Counted from the stretch's first letter, positions 46,955 through 56,861 are shown. The stretch is DNA of 64,000 nucleotides from Vombatus ursinus (GCF_900497805.2 NW_020954548.1:4704224-4768223); one strand, 5' to 3'. A program made the numbers and translations. Notes: generated by a model from the letters alone, not told the origin.

Positions 46955-47360
46955 AGATAGTACTTGAACTGGTACAAGGAAGTATGAATTTTATAATTTC
47001 CAAATGTATCTTTCTGCCTTCACTTTCTATTCCCTCTGTTCCATCCACTTCCAAACTCCTTTCCCCTAAGCCTATATCTAGTCACATTAATTCTCTGCTC
47101 AAAATTTTTAGTGTCTCTCCATTACATCTCACCTCCTTAGCAAAGTTAAGCTACTTTGCCTGGTAATCAAGTCTTGCTACAATCAGATACCACCCCTTTT
47201 TTTGAAACTTATCTGGAAAGTATCTTATACTGCTCCCTATTGCACTCCATGTTTCTGGCAAACTACACATGTGCCCTGCACACATGGATTGAGCTTTCTT
47301 ACCCATTTACCTTTGCTTTTACCTGGAATGTCTTGTCATCTCTCTTTGCCTTTTTATTTT
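46955..47360 (+). mobile_element. Old L2-type fragment
   Basis: 'ATCTAGTCACATTAATTCTCTGC', 'CTCCATTACATCTCACC', 'CTACTTTGCCTGGTAATC' and 'CTTTTACCTGGAATGTC' fit eroded L2 ORF2/3' UTR text. Confidence 0.5.
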
Positions 47361-47391
47361 TATCTCAATTAAACAAACATTTATTAAGCAC

Positions 47392-47406
47392 CTACTATAT
47401 GCAAGG
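47392..47406. repeat. TSD of the tRNA/RTE insertion, left copy
   Basis: CTACTATATGCAAGG. The partner at 47780-47794 (CAACTATTTGTTAGG) matches at 10 of 15 positions. The host L2 consensus has this text only once. Confidence 0.55.
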
Positions 47407-47417
47407 TTCACTTTTGC

Positions 47418-47490
47418 CTCCTCATCAGGGAATCGAATCCCCAGTTCCCATGTGACAGATGGGGATACTCACCACTCTACTAATAATTTG
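47418..47490 (-). pseudogene. tRNA-Asp(GTC)-like pseudogene
   Basis: The minus strand reads 'TTAGTAGAGTGGTGAGTATC', then the anticodon arm 'CCCATCTGTCACATGGG' (GTC in its loop) and T-arm 'GGGGATTCGATTCCC'. This is close to tRNA-Asp, which has 'TTAGTATAGTGGTGAGTATC', 'CCCGCCTGTCACGCGGG' and 'GGGGTTCGATTCCCC' forms. The 5' acceptor strand (about 47485-47490) no longer pairs with the 3' strand 'GATGAGGAG', so it cannot fold as a working tRNA. Confidence 0.8.
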
Positions 47491-47494
47491 TGTG

Positions 47495-47779
47495 ACATGG
47501 GAGACACTGGCACAGAAATGCCCAACATGACATGCCCGCATCAGAGAATGCGCTACGCTCTATGAGCAAAGCAGAATTGAAATAGCTCAGAAAAAATATG
47601 AGATGCACATATTTAGAGAATCCACCCCAAATGTCCACATGGAGTATTTGTGCCCAACCTGTGGTAGAGCATTCGGAGCTCATTTTGGTCTGATCAGCCA
47701 CAGTCAGACACACTGTAACTTGACTCTAATGTAGTGATGTCGTTTTGGCCCTCATCTTGAAAAAAAGACAACAACCAAA
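47495..47779 (+). mobile_element. RTE LINE 3' end with C2H2 zinc-finger C-terminus
   Basis: An open run ends at a TAG at 47732-47734 and contains 'YEQSRIEIAQKKYEM' and 'CPTCGRAFGAHFGLISHSQ' followed by TH. This is a C2H2 finger with CX2C-X12-HX3H spacing (47651-47713) at the protein's C-terminus, a feature I associate with marsupial RTE-clade LINEs. The short 3' UTR ends with 'GTGATGTCGTTTTGGCCCTC'. Confidence 0.75.
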
Positions 47780-48082
47780 CAACTATTTGTTAGGCACTGT
47801 GCTAAGTTCTCGAGATAGAAAAAGAGGCAAAAGACAGTCCATGCCATCAAGGAGCTTACAATCTAATGGGGGAGACAAAATGCAAAGAACTAATCTCACA
47901 TAAAAGAGGCAAGGAAAAGCATTTACAGTGGAGGGGAAGATGGGAGAGGTGGTGAGGGAATAAGTGAACCTTACTCTCATCAGAATTGACTCTAAGAGGG
48001 AATCACTCAATAGGCAGAAAAGGGGATAAGAAAAGGGGGTGGTGGTGATAGAAGGCAGGGCAGATTTGCTCAGGGGCTAGTC

Positions 48083-48099
48083 AAAAGCAAAAAACTTTT
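48083..48099. repeat. SINE TSD, left copy
   Basis: AAAAGCAAAAAACTTTT, one mismatch to 48251-48267. Confidence 0.85.
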
Positions 48100-48250
48100 T
48101 TTTTTTTTTGCTTTTTGGTGAGGCAATCAGGGTTAAGTGACCTGTTAATCATACAGCCATGCAGTGTCCAGTGTCTGAGACAAGATTTGAACTCAGGTCC
48201 TCTTGACTCCAGGGCTAGAGCTCTATCCATTGTGCCACCTAGCTACCCCT
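48100..48250 (-). mobile_element. CORE-SINE, short form, with TSD
   Basis: Antisense head 'CCATTGTGCCACCTAGCTAC', 'TTTGAACTCAGGTCCTCTTG' and 'CAGGGTTAAGTGACCTG'. The T-run at the left is the A-tail. Both flanking TSD copies belong to the HAL1-like host. Confidence 0.93.
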
Positions 48251-48267
48251 AAAAGCAAAACACTTTT
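48251..48267. repeat. SINE TSD, right copy
   Basis: AAAAGCAAAACACTTTT. Confidence 0.85.
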
Positions 48268-49515
48268 GAGGAGGGACAGAGTGAAAGGAGAGAGAATAGT
48301 ATAAATAAGGAAATATGATAGAAGGAAACACATTTAGCAATCATAACTGTGAAAAAAAATTGAAGTGAGTTTATTTGTTAAAGGCCTCATTTCTCAACCA
48401 TATAGAGAACTAAGTCAAATTTATAAAAATAGGAGCCATTCCCTAATTGATAAATAATCAATAGATATGAACAGTTTTCAGATGAAGTAATCAAAGCTAT
48501 CTATACCCATATGAGAAGGTACTCTAAATCACTATTCATCGAAGGAATACAAATTGAAACAATTCTAGGTACTACATCATACCTATTATATTAGCTAATG
48601 GGATAAACTGCTAAAGGGAATATGGGGGAAATGAGATTTGTTGGTGGAGTTGTGAACTGATTCAGCCATTCTATAGAGCAAAAGGGAACTATGCTCAAAG
48701 GCTATAAAACCATGCATATCCTTTGACCTAGCTGTGCCACTACTAGATCTGTATACAAAAAGAAATTAAAAAAGGAAGAGGACCTATATGTAGGGAAATA
48801 TTTATAGCAGCTCATTTCTGATGGCAGGCAGTTGGAAATTGGGAGGATGCCCATCAACTGAAGAATAGCTGAACAAATCATGGCATATGATTGTGATGGA
48901 ATACTATTTTTATAAGAAATGATGAACAGTATGTTCTCAGAAAAAAACTTGGAAAGACTTACATAAGCTGATGCAAAGTGAATTGTACTGTCTATAAAGT
49001 AACAGCAATATTATAAAATGTTTAGCTGTGAATAACTTGGCTATTCTAAATAATAGAATGATCTAAAGGACTTATGATGAAAAATACTATCCATCCCCAG
49101 AGAAAAAACTGATGGTGTCTGAATAGAGATTGAAACATACTTTTTTCACTTTATTTTTCTTGACAGTTTTTTTTTGGTCTATTTTCTTTCAAAATATGAC
49201 TAATATGGAAATATGTTTTCATGGGTTCATGTGTATAATCTATATAGAACTGCTTGCCTTCTCAGTGAGGCAGGTGGGGAGGGAGGAAGGAAGAGAATTT
49301 GGAACTCAAAGTTTTAAAAAAATGTTAAAATTGTTTTTTACATGTAATTGGAGAAGATAAAATATTATATAAATTTTTAAAAAATAAATTAAAAAATAAA
49401 GGTGAAAAAACTGCCCCCCTAAAATTGAAAACAAAAACATGCAAAGTAAGTTATATACAGTATGAATAGGAAATAATTAACAGAGGGAATAAGAGGAGTT
49501 GGGAAAGGTTTCTTT

Positions 49516-49785
49516 TATCTATCTTTTAAATTCAAAACCAAAGGTTTTCTTCTCCATGAAACCTCCTCTGATTTCTCTAGTCTTAGACACTGAGTTTATC
49601 TCTCTAATCTACTTCTCATGAACAATATTTATCTGTGCATGTGCCATTTTCTGCTACTTTACTGTAGCCCACACATGGCTAGGAAACATGTCTTTTCAAA
49701 ATTTTGTGTCTTTCCCAGTGCCTAGCAAGAAATTTTGCAGATAGTAAGCACTTGATAATTGTTTGCTAGTTGAATTAATGGTATA
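49516..49785 (+). mobile_element. L2-type 3' end
   Basis: 'CTCCATGAAACCTCCTCTG', 'CCCAGTGCCTAGCAAG', and 'AGTAAGCACTTGATAATTG' ending are L2 3' UTR text, in head-to-head orientation with the antisense L2 just left of it. Confidence 0.62.
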
Positions 49786-50029
49786 TCTCCTAGAAATGGT
49801 TGTTCAGATATCTCTTGTTGATTATCAAAGCCACTTTATCCACAGTTTAGTACTTCCCTGATATTTTCTCCTCTTAAAGGGTTATCTGCTTTGGGGATCA
49901 TTCATTTTCTAGCCACAGTGTTGGGCTATTTTACAATCAGGTCTCCTGTGCTAAGGGACTGATGACATTCAAAATAAAAACCATTGTTTACTTTGCTGCA
50001 GCATCCTACAGATAGGTACCTTAATTTTT
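49786..50029. other. Unassigned sequence
   Basis: Nothing recognised. Confidence 0.4.
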
Positions 50030-50196
50030 GTGTGTGGATATTCTATGTGTGTGTGTGTATGTATATGTACATATATATGTATGTATGCATATATGCATAT
50101 CTGTATGCATATGCATATGTGTATGTATACTTATATATTTAAACACATGCATATATTCACACATTTGTGTGTGTATATGTGTGTGTGTGTGCATGT
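50030..50196. repeat. TG/TATG/CATA microsatellite
   Basis: About 165 bases of alternating purine-pyrimidine units. Confidence 0.95.
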
Positions 50197-50710
50197 GTTA
50201 CTATTTTCTACTTTATGCCTAGATGCCTAGCTCTATGGAGTAAAGGCACAGGTTATTGGCAGAGGTTAGGATGGAAAACTCATCATATCCAAGCAATTTA
50301 GGAATACCAAATAATGCCCATGGGGTGATGTGCAGTATAGATCTAATTTTGCTAATTACTCTATGAGTGAACTATCAAATTTTTAAATTTAGACAGCATC
50401 AAGTAACTCTGCTAAGAAATATGTTTGATAAACTGATTTATTTAGATATTGTCTCAACTTTTTCCCAGATTCAAATATCGCATTGCTTGGTAAAGAGGTG
50501 TCTCTAGATGCTTAAATTAGGTAAATGAGAAAATTAACTTGTTTTCATTAATTTCACAGTAGACAATTCACAAAATAATCAAAATGACTCCAAAATTGAA
50601 AAAAGGATCAAAAAGTAGAAACTGCTAAGCATTCATGGGCACACACAGGTAGAAGAGGGAAAACACTTGTCAGTCAGGTAATACCACTATAAAACCAGTC
50701 CATAAGGAAT
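50197..50710. other. Unassigned sequence
   Basis: Nothing recognised. Confidence 0.4.
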
Positions 50711-50711
50711 G

Positions 50712-50968
50712 AAGGAAACAAACATTTATTACATCCTTACTATGTGCAAGGCACTGTGCTAAGTGCTTTACAAATATTATCTCATTTGATTATCACAACT
50801 CTGGGAGGTAAGTGCTAGTATTATTCCCATTTTAGAATTGAGGAAACTGAAGCAAACCAAGTTAAACAATTTGCCCAGGATCACACTGATATTACGTGCC
50901 TGAGATCAAATTTGAACACAGGTCTTCCTAATTCAAGGCATAACACTCTATCCATCAGTACCATCTAT
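50712..50968 (-). mobile_element. MIR-type SINE, antisense, full length
   Basis: 'CAAACATTTATTACATCC', 'GCAAGGCACTGTGCTAAGTG', 'TACAAATATTATCTCATTTG', 'GAGGAAACTGAAGCAAACC', 'GCCCAGGATCACACTG' and 'TTTGAACACAGGTCTTCC' are antisense MIR in order. Confidence 0.82.
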
Positions 50969-50969
50969 C

Positions 50970-53222
50970 TTACTTTTTAGGGGCCTGCTATGTGCTAGGC
51001 ACTACACTAAGCAATGGTACTAGAAAGAAAGGCAAAACAAAAGACAAAAAAGCAAAACAAATGCATAATCCTTATTTTTAATGATGTCTAATGGGGGTAT
51101 GCCAAGCAAACAACTATGTGCAAACTATATACATAGTATAAATTGAAAATAATTAACAAAAGGTATGCAGTTGAATGAAGAGAGTTTGGGAAATGCTTCT
51201 TGCAAAAAATAAATAAGAACTTAGCTGAGATTCTAAGGCAGCTAAGAAATCCAGGAAAGAGGGAAGAAGAAGGAGAGGGCTCCAGGTATGGGGGACAGAA
51301 ATTGAAAATGCTTTTATTCAGGAGATTGAGTGTCTTGTGTGAGGAACAACAATGAAGCCTGTGTCATTGCATCATACTCAGGTAAATTAAAGGAAATAGG
51401 ATATAAGAAAAGGTCAGGTTCTCAAAAGGTGAAGAAGCGATATATAGGATTTTTGTATTTGATCCTAAAGTGTATATGAAGCAACAAAAGCTCATGGGAT
51501 GTTAGTGACATGATCAGACTTTTGCTTAGATCACTTTGAAAGTTGAATGGAGGCTGCACCTGAGTGTGGTGACAATTGTAACAGGGAGAAATAACCAGCA
51601 GGCTACAGCAGGAATCTAAGTAGAAAGTGATGAGGGCCTTCACCAGGGTGGTGACAATACTAGAGAGAAGGAGAGGAATATAAGAGATCTTGTAAAGATT
51701 TAAAAGATAAGATTTTACTACAGGTTCTATAAGGGATGGGGAAGGGAATTAGAAAAAGGAGTTGAGAATGATACATAGTTTGTGAGCCTGGGTAACTGGG
51801 AGGATGTTGGTACCCTTGAAAGTAATAATGAAGTTAGGAAGAAGGAACAGTTTTGTGAGAGTGATAATGGGTTCAGTTTGGGACATGTTAAGTTTAAGAT
51901 GTCTACAGGACATCCAGTACAATACTAATAGGCAGTTGAAGATGTGAGACTGGAGATCTGGAGAGAGGATCAGGAGAGAGGTTAAGTCTAGACAAATAGA
52001 TCTGAGTGTCATCTGTATAAAGATTAAAATTTAATCAATTGAAATTGATAAAATCATCAAGTGAAATATTATAATGGGAGAAGAGAAAAGGGGCCAGGAC
52101 AGAGCCTTGGAAGATATTCACAGTTAGTTTAGACACTCAAAATTAGTATAAACTAGATGAAAATCTAGTAAAGGAAACTATGGAGTAGTTAGAAAGGTGG
52201 GAGGAGAGACAGGGAAAAGTAGTGTCACTAAAACCTCAAGGGACAAATCAAAGAGCATTTATTAAGTATTTACTGTTTGCCAGTTTCTGTGATAAGCACT
52301 GTGAATACAAATACAAGTAAAATGAAAGAAAGTTCTTGCCCTCAAGGTGTGTATATTTTAATTGGAAAAGTCAACATGTAAAAGGGAGCTGAAAAGCATT
52401 GGTGAGGTTGACAAAGATGAGAGAAAGTTTGGAAGAGTCAGGAGTGCAGCTTGAAGAATTATGAAGAAAAGCTTGGCTTAGTCCTCTTCCTTAAAAAGGA
52501 AGTTCTTGGAAGAATCAGCCAATCAAAGGAAGAGGAAGTGGGGCAAAGAGTACTTCCAATGTATGAAGTCCAAGTGTTGAGTGGACTTCCAGGGTGAAGG
52601 GATTTGAGGTGCTTTGGAGAGAAAGTCTGGGAAAGTCAGAAGTCCAGCCTGGTGAGGAATCAAGGAAAAGGTGAATGGCAGTGTCAAAGGCTGCAAAATG
52701 ATTGAGAAGCATGAGGAATGATAAAAAGGTAATTAGATTTAGCAACTTAGCATTGCTAATTTTAGAGAAAGCAGTTCTTGTTGAATGATGAGATTGGATG
52801 CTAGACTACAGGAAGTTAATAAGAACAAGAGAGGAGGGACAGTGAAAGCATTTATGGTAGGGCAATCTTCTCAAGAAGCTTAGCCACAAAAGTGAGGAGA
52901 GATATAGGATGTTTGCTAGTGGGGATAGATGGCTCAAGCGAGGGATAGTTTGAGGATGGGGGAATCATGGGCATGTTGTAGTAAGTACAGAGGAAGTCAG
53001 TAGACTGGGGGAGGCAATCTGCTGCATAAAATAGGATGGACTGAGATGGCTTCTACCAGCAGACAGGTTTGCCTTGCCAAGTAGAAAGGCTATGTCTTTA
53101 TGTGAAACAGGGATGAAGGAGGAGAGAAGGCATCTGAATGATGTGAGATATGGAGGAAGGGAGAAGGGACAATTCTCAGAAAATGGCCTCAATTTTTCTT
53201 TTGGTAGCAATCAATAGTAATT
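50970..53222 (-). mobile_element. Long L2 LINE, antisense (ORF2 end + 3' UTR)
   Basis: Follows antisense marsupial L2 for over 2 kb: 'GCTATGTGCTAGGCACTAC', 'GGGGGACAGAAATTGAAAATGC', 'GTGACATGATCAGACTTTTGC', 'GTGAGCCTGGGTAACTGGGAGG', 'GACATGTTAAGTTTAAGATG', 'GACAGAGCCTTGGAAGATATTC', 'GTGTCAAAGGCTGCAAAATG' and 'GATATAGGATGTTTGCTAG'. The minus frame 52012-51749 still reads a piece of the L2 ORF2 C-terminus. Other frames are broken. An L2-tailed insertion occupies about 52240-52670. Confidence 0.9.
52240..52670 (-). mobile_element. L2-tailed repeat nested in the L2
   Basis: L2 text stops after 'CACTAAAACCTC' and resumes at 'GAATGGCAGTGTCAAAGG'. In between is a second antisense L2-type 3' end ('GCATTTATTAAGTATTTACTG', 'CTTGCCCTCAAGGTGTG') joined to sequence that is not L2 ORF2 ('CCTCTTCCTTAAAAAGG', 'GAATCAGCCAATCAAAGG', 'GTCAGAAGTCCAGCCTGG'). 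It may be a non-autonomous element moved by L2. Confidence 0.55.
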
Positions 53223-53234
53223 ATTAAAATTTGA

Positions 53235-53520
53235 TTGATTATTCAAATGGAAATAATATTACTTATTGTATCTGCCCATGGGGATGTTGTAAAAGTCAAA
53301 TGGAATAATGTATGTAGTATTCTTTACAAACATTAAATATTATATAAATGGTCAGTAATTATTATTGCTGTTGTTGATAATACTACAATTGTCATGTCTT
53401 TTTCTGGAGTTAAATGAGATGGCATAAATTGAATAGGATCTTATAACTACTAAATGTCAGAATAAGGGTTCAAACATAGGCCTCGTTCTAAGTCTCCACA
53501 TATCACACTTTAATCTATTT
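53235..53520. mobile_element. Two MIR fragments (plus then minus)
   Basis: 53240-53385 matches the MIR 3' half on the plus strand ('GGGGATGTTGTAAAAGTC', 'TACAAACATTAAATATTATAT'). 53430-53515 looks like an antisense MIR head ('AAATGTCAGAATAAGGG', 'TTCAAACATAGG'). Both are eroded. Confidence 0.5.
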
Positions 53521-53537
53521 TTATATATGTTTTGCTA

Positions 53538-53785
53538 GGTAGTACAATGGAAAGAGTCCTGGGCCTGAAGTTAAGAAGATGAGTCTTCTTGAGTTCAAAA
53601 CTGACCTCAGACATTTACTAGCTGTGTGACTCTGGGCAAGTCACTTAACTCTGTTTCCCTCAATTCCTCATCTGTAAAATGAACTGGAGAAAGAAATGGC
53701 AAACTACTCTAGTATCTTCGTCAAGAAAAACCCAACCAGGGTCATGAAGAGTCAGATATTACAGGAATTACTGAACAACAACTAC
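53538..53785 (+). mobile_element. CORE-SINE, long form
   Basis: 'TAGGTAGTACAATGGAAAG' head, 'CTAGCTGTGTGACTCTGGGC', 'CTCATCTGTAAAATGAACTG', 'GGCAAACTACTCTAGTATC', 'GGGTCATGAAGAGTCAG' and a CAACAAC tail. Confidence 0.9.
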
Positions 53786-54039
53786 TTTTTTCTGTTGTTA
53801 AAATTAGATCGTGAATAACCATCTTACCACCTTCCATAACTTTCTATTAAGGTGACTCCATTATTTTTTCAACAATATGTCCCAGACCTTAACTTTCCCA
53901 ACCCAATTTTGCTTTTGTCAACACCTGTCTCAAGTCAATTCTGGTTACTCACTGTAACCTGTGTGAGAAGATCCAAATCTTAGCCTGCTCCTTGGACATG
54001 TACTACCTTTGATGTCTTAATGAGTATTTAGCCCAAAAG

Positions 54040-54265
54040 AGACAACATGGTGTAATGTATAGAGCTGGCATCAAAGCTTGGTAGAACTGGGCTCAAGTCT
54101 CATCTCAGAATCATGATATACTGTCTATGGGACTCTTAGTGCTTCACTTAGTCTCTCAGGAAAATCTGTAATACTGCAAGTTGCAGACAAGATGCCAACC
54201 TGAATTGGTAGAAGGTTAACATCTAGGGATGTCCCATACCAATGAAATCATAGGAAGGCGGGTTT
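54040..54265 (+). mobile_element. MIR/THER2-type SINE
   Basis: 'ATGGTGTAATGTATAGAGC', 'GGGCTCAAGTCTCATC', then the special tail 'ACTGCAAGTTGCAGACAAG', 'TGCCAACCTGAATTGGTAG' and 'CCATACCAATGAAATCATAGG'. Confidence 0.75.
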
Positions 54266-54785
54266 CACTCATTACATCTTGAACTTTGTACTTTACGTAG
54301 CAGTCAGAAAATCAACTGGTCTAATTCTGAGACTTCCCACACCACCAAACACAGTTTGATTATAATAACTGAATCATTTATCAGAACCAAGTAATCATGG
54401 TTTAATATAGGATACCTATGCCACTTCCTGGTTTTGAATTCAGCTACAGATTTGATTCTGGTTTAACCACTTTGATTGATTTGATTTGATTTTGATTCTG
54501 ATTTAATAATTATATTGCAAAATTTCAAATTTAAAGATGTACAAAAGATCTCAATAAAATTATGGATATAAATTAGGAATGTGAAATTGTTGCAGTGGTA
54601 AATGAATTCAGACCCCGATGCAAATATAAATAAGAAAAGTTGTCTCTTCCATTAATCATAATTAGTGATATATAAGTTTATGGTATTCTGTAATTTACAA
54701 AATACTAGGTTGTATAAGCATCATTAATCACATTTTACAAATAAGTGAACTCAGGGTTGGAAAAGTTAAATGATTCGCTTAACAG
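54266..54785. other. Unassigned sequence
   Basis: Nothing recognised. Note a TTTGATTTGATTTTGATT-like short repeat near 54470-54500. Confidence 0.4.
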
Positions 54786-54789
54786 CTAT

Positions 54790-55194
54790 TGAGGAACTTA
54801 AGCTCAGCTCAATGTCAGAGGACTGGCTAAACAAACTGTGGTACATCTAAGTTATTATGGTGCTTCAAGAAATGATGAACTTTTTAAATATAGAGAAGGA
54901 TGAAAATATTTACATGACCTGATTCAGAGTGAAAAAGGAAGAATTAAGAGAACAATATATGCACTGTCTAGAGATTGTAAATGGAAATAACAATCACGAA
55001 TCAACCACAGGTTAATATGAAACTGCAAAGAATAAGCATCACCCTAAAGGAAGGTATAAGAGAAGACAACCCAACTCCACTTGTTTGGAGAAATAAGAGA
55101 GTCTCAGCTCAGATTGGTACATCATATATATTCTCATCCTTTTTTACTGCTTTTTTCCTCTTCCTTCTTTTTCTTTTAATATATGTGGTTCTCC
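54790..55194 (+). mobile_element. Old L1 3' end, left part (interrupted)
   Basis: 'GGCTAAACAAACTGTGGTAC', 'CAAGAAATGATGAACTTT', 'GAATTAAGAGAACAATATATG' and 'TTTTACTGCTTTTTTCCTC' belong to the older L1 3' end family also at 44165-44725. It continues at 56036-56110. Confidence 0.7.
55186..55194. repeat. TSD of the inner L1, left copy
   Basis: TGGTTCTCC, identical to 56036-56044. Confidence 0.7.
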
Positions 55195-55744
55195 AAGTTG
55201 TGGTATATGAATGTAATGGAAATATTTCGCTAGAAGAAATGATGAGCAGGCTGACTTCAGAAAAACCTGGAAAGACTTGTATGGACTGATGCTGAGTGAA
55301 GTGAGTAGAACCAGGAGAACATTGTATGCAATAACAGCAGCATTGTGCTATGATAAACTTTGATAGACTTGGCTCTTCTCATCAATACAATTATCTAAGA
55401 CAATTCCAAAAGACTCATAATAGAAAATACTATCCACATCCAGAGAAAGAACTATGAAGTCTGAATGAAGATCGAAGCATATTATTTTCACTTTTGTTGT
55501 TTGTTTCTTTATTTTTCTTTCTCTTGATTTTTCCCTTTTGTTCTTATTCTTCTTTCACAACACGATTAGTGTGGAATTATGTTTATTATGATTTTACATG
55601 TATAACCTCTATCAGATTGCTTACCATCCTGGGAAGGGGCGAGGGGAGTGAGGGAGGAGAAAACATTTTGGAAATCAACATCTTATAAAAGTGAATTTTG
55701 AAAACTTACTTTACATGTAGTTGGGAAAAAACACTATCAAAGTT

Positions 55745-55779
<35 letters not shown>

Positions 55780-56035
55780 ATGTGTGTGTATACACATATA
55801 TACACATGCACATTATATACACACATGCATATACTATATTATTCTACAACATATAATGTAGATATTCATATGATATATGCACACTCTTACACATACACAC
55901 ATAAGCATACATACATATACTGCATACATATATGTGCATATGTATATGCACACATGTGACATATGTATACGTATATTGTATATATGTATTTGTGTGTGTG
56001 TGTGTGTGTGTGTGTGTACATACACACATACACGT
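55195..56035 (+). mobile_element. Younger L1 3' end with microsatellite tail, inserted in the older L1
   Basis: 'AAGTTGTGGTATATGAATG' opens it, followed by 'GACTGATGCTGAGTGAAGTG', 'CACATCCAGAGAAAGAAC', 'ACATGTATAACCTCTATC' and 'TTACATGTAGTTGGGAAAA'. From about 55745 to 56035 the tail is a TA/TG/CA microsatellite. The TGGTTCTCC duplication on both sides shows that the microsatellite belongs to the insertion. Confidence 0.85.
55745..56031. repeat. Compound TA/TG/CA microsatellite in an L1 tail
   Basis: About 285 bases of alternating dinucleotides between the L1 3' UTR end and the right TSD. Confidence 0.95.
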
Positions 56036-56110
56036 TGGTTCTCCTGGAAGGGAGAGAATGAAGAATTCTGGGAAAAACTCTAGTAATGTGAAAAATCTAA
56101 TAACATTTAT
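56036..56110 (+). mobile_element. Old L1 3' end, right part
   Basis: 'GGTTCTCCTGGAAGGGAGAG', 'GAATTCTGGGAAAAACTC' and 'TAATGTGAAAAATCTAATA' complete the older L1 3' UTR interrupted at 55194. It starts with the right copy of the 9-bp TSD. Confidence 0.65.
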
Positions 56111-56535
56111 TTAAAAAAATCATTGTCTTGAAATGCTTATTTTAGGACTCCTGCCATTAAACAATGCTACAAAAACAGAGCTTTGGAGGAAGATTTGAAT
56201 TGAGTCATTTAAAAAAAAATGAAGGATTAGAAGTAGCGAGGAAGTGACCTATGATGAGGAATATTTAAAACTGGCCTATATGAATATAAAAATAAATTAT
56301 TTAGATACAACTCCAATGATTTTGGTCTACAATGGAATATTACAATGATTTAGTCACCTTGTCAGTGTGGGTTTTCCCTTCAATAATACAGATTTCAAAT
56401 TCTCTACAGCTATTGTTTCTATGTGATTTAAATTCATATCATTCCATATTTTACCACAGGTAAGAACAATATTCTAGGAGTTTTTATTATATTCTCTTGA
56501 CACTACAATGATACCAATAGAATATATAGACTGTT
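56111..56535. other. Unassigned sequence
   Basis: Nothing recognised. Confidence 0.4.
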
Positions 56536-56539
56536 AATC

Positions 56540-56624
56540 AGTCCTCTTCCTCTCCCTTTCCCTCTCCCTCTATCTTTCTCTTTTCCTCTCTTTTCCATCT
56601 CCCTCTCCTCATTTTCTTTTCTGG
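56540..56624. repeat. Polypyrimidine tract
   Basis: CCTCTCCCT-type run of about 85 bases. Confidence 0.9.
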
Positions 56625-56861
56625 AATATGACTGGCACTCAGAGATCTTTCTCCAATTATCAGTCAATTGTTATGCTACTTTTCTAATGGAGGAACTGAG
56701 ACCTATTAATATTGAATTTCTTGTTATAAATGAAACCAGAAGACATGAAAATCTCACAGTTATGTGGAAGGATAACTCACTTTCTCCTTGAATAGGTAAA
56801 TGAATGACAGATTTGATTTTGTTGTATATACAAAGGCAGTAAGAAATATTTTGATTGAATT

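Larger units (their letters stand above)
47407..47779 (+). mobile_element. Chimaeric insertion: antisense tRNA-Asp joined to an RTE LINE 3' end
   Basis: Between the two TSD copies lie, in order, a dozen bases, an antisense tRNA-Asp-like sequence (47418-47490), and the 3' end of an RTE LINE (about 47495-47779) finishing 'AAAGACAACAACCAAAC'. The RTE end gives the insertion its plus orientation, so the tRNA is inverted relative to it. Confidence 0.65.
47887..49430 (+). mobile_element. HAL1-like LINE, 5'-truncated: spacer + ORF2 C-terminus + 3' UTR
   Basis: Same organisation as 18417-19759. The purine-rich spacer ('TCTCACATAAAAGAGGC', 'CAGTGGAGGGGAAGATGG', 'GATAGAAGGCAGGGCAG') leads straight into ORF2 C-terminal sequence (about 48400-48990; 'GATTCAGCCATTCTATAG', 'GGATGCCCATCAACTGAAG'). 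The L1 3' UTR follows ('GGAACTCAAAGTTTTAAAA') with an A-rich tail. 'ATGCAAAG' at both sides (47879-47886 and about 49439-49446) is a likely TSD core. A SINE sits inside at 48100-48250. Confidence 0.78.
47365..49515 (-). mobile_element. L2 3' end (antisense), host of a multi-layer nest
   Basis: L2 antisense text appears in three blocks in the right order. 47365-47406: 'AAACATTTATTAAGCACC', 'TACTATATGCAAGG'. 47780-47886: 'GGCACTGTGCTAAGTTC', 'GCCATCAAGGAGCTTACAATC'. 49434-49515: 'GCAAAGTAAGTTATATACAG', 'ATAATTAACAGAGGGAATAAG'. The gaps are filled by the tRNA/RTE chimaera and a HAL1-like element. Confidence 0.82.

Noticed and set aside
47418-47490. Working tRNA-Asp gene
   Set aside because: The acceptor stem does not pair, the stems carry mismatches, and it lies inside a retroelement insertion.
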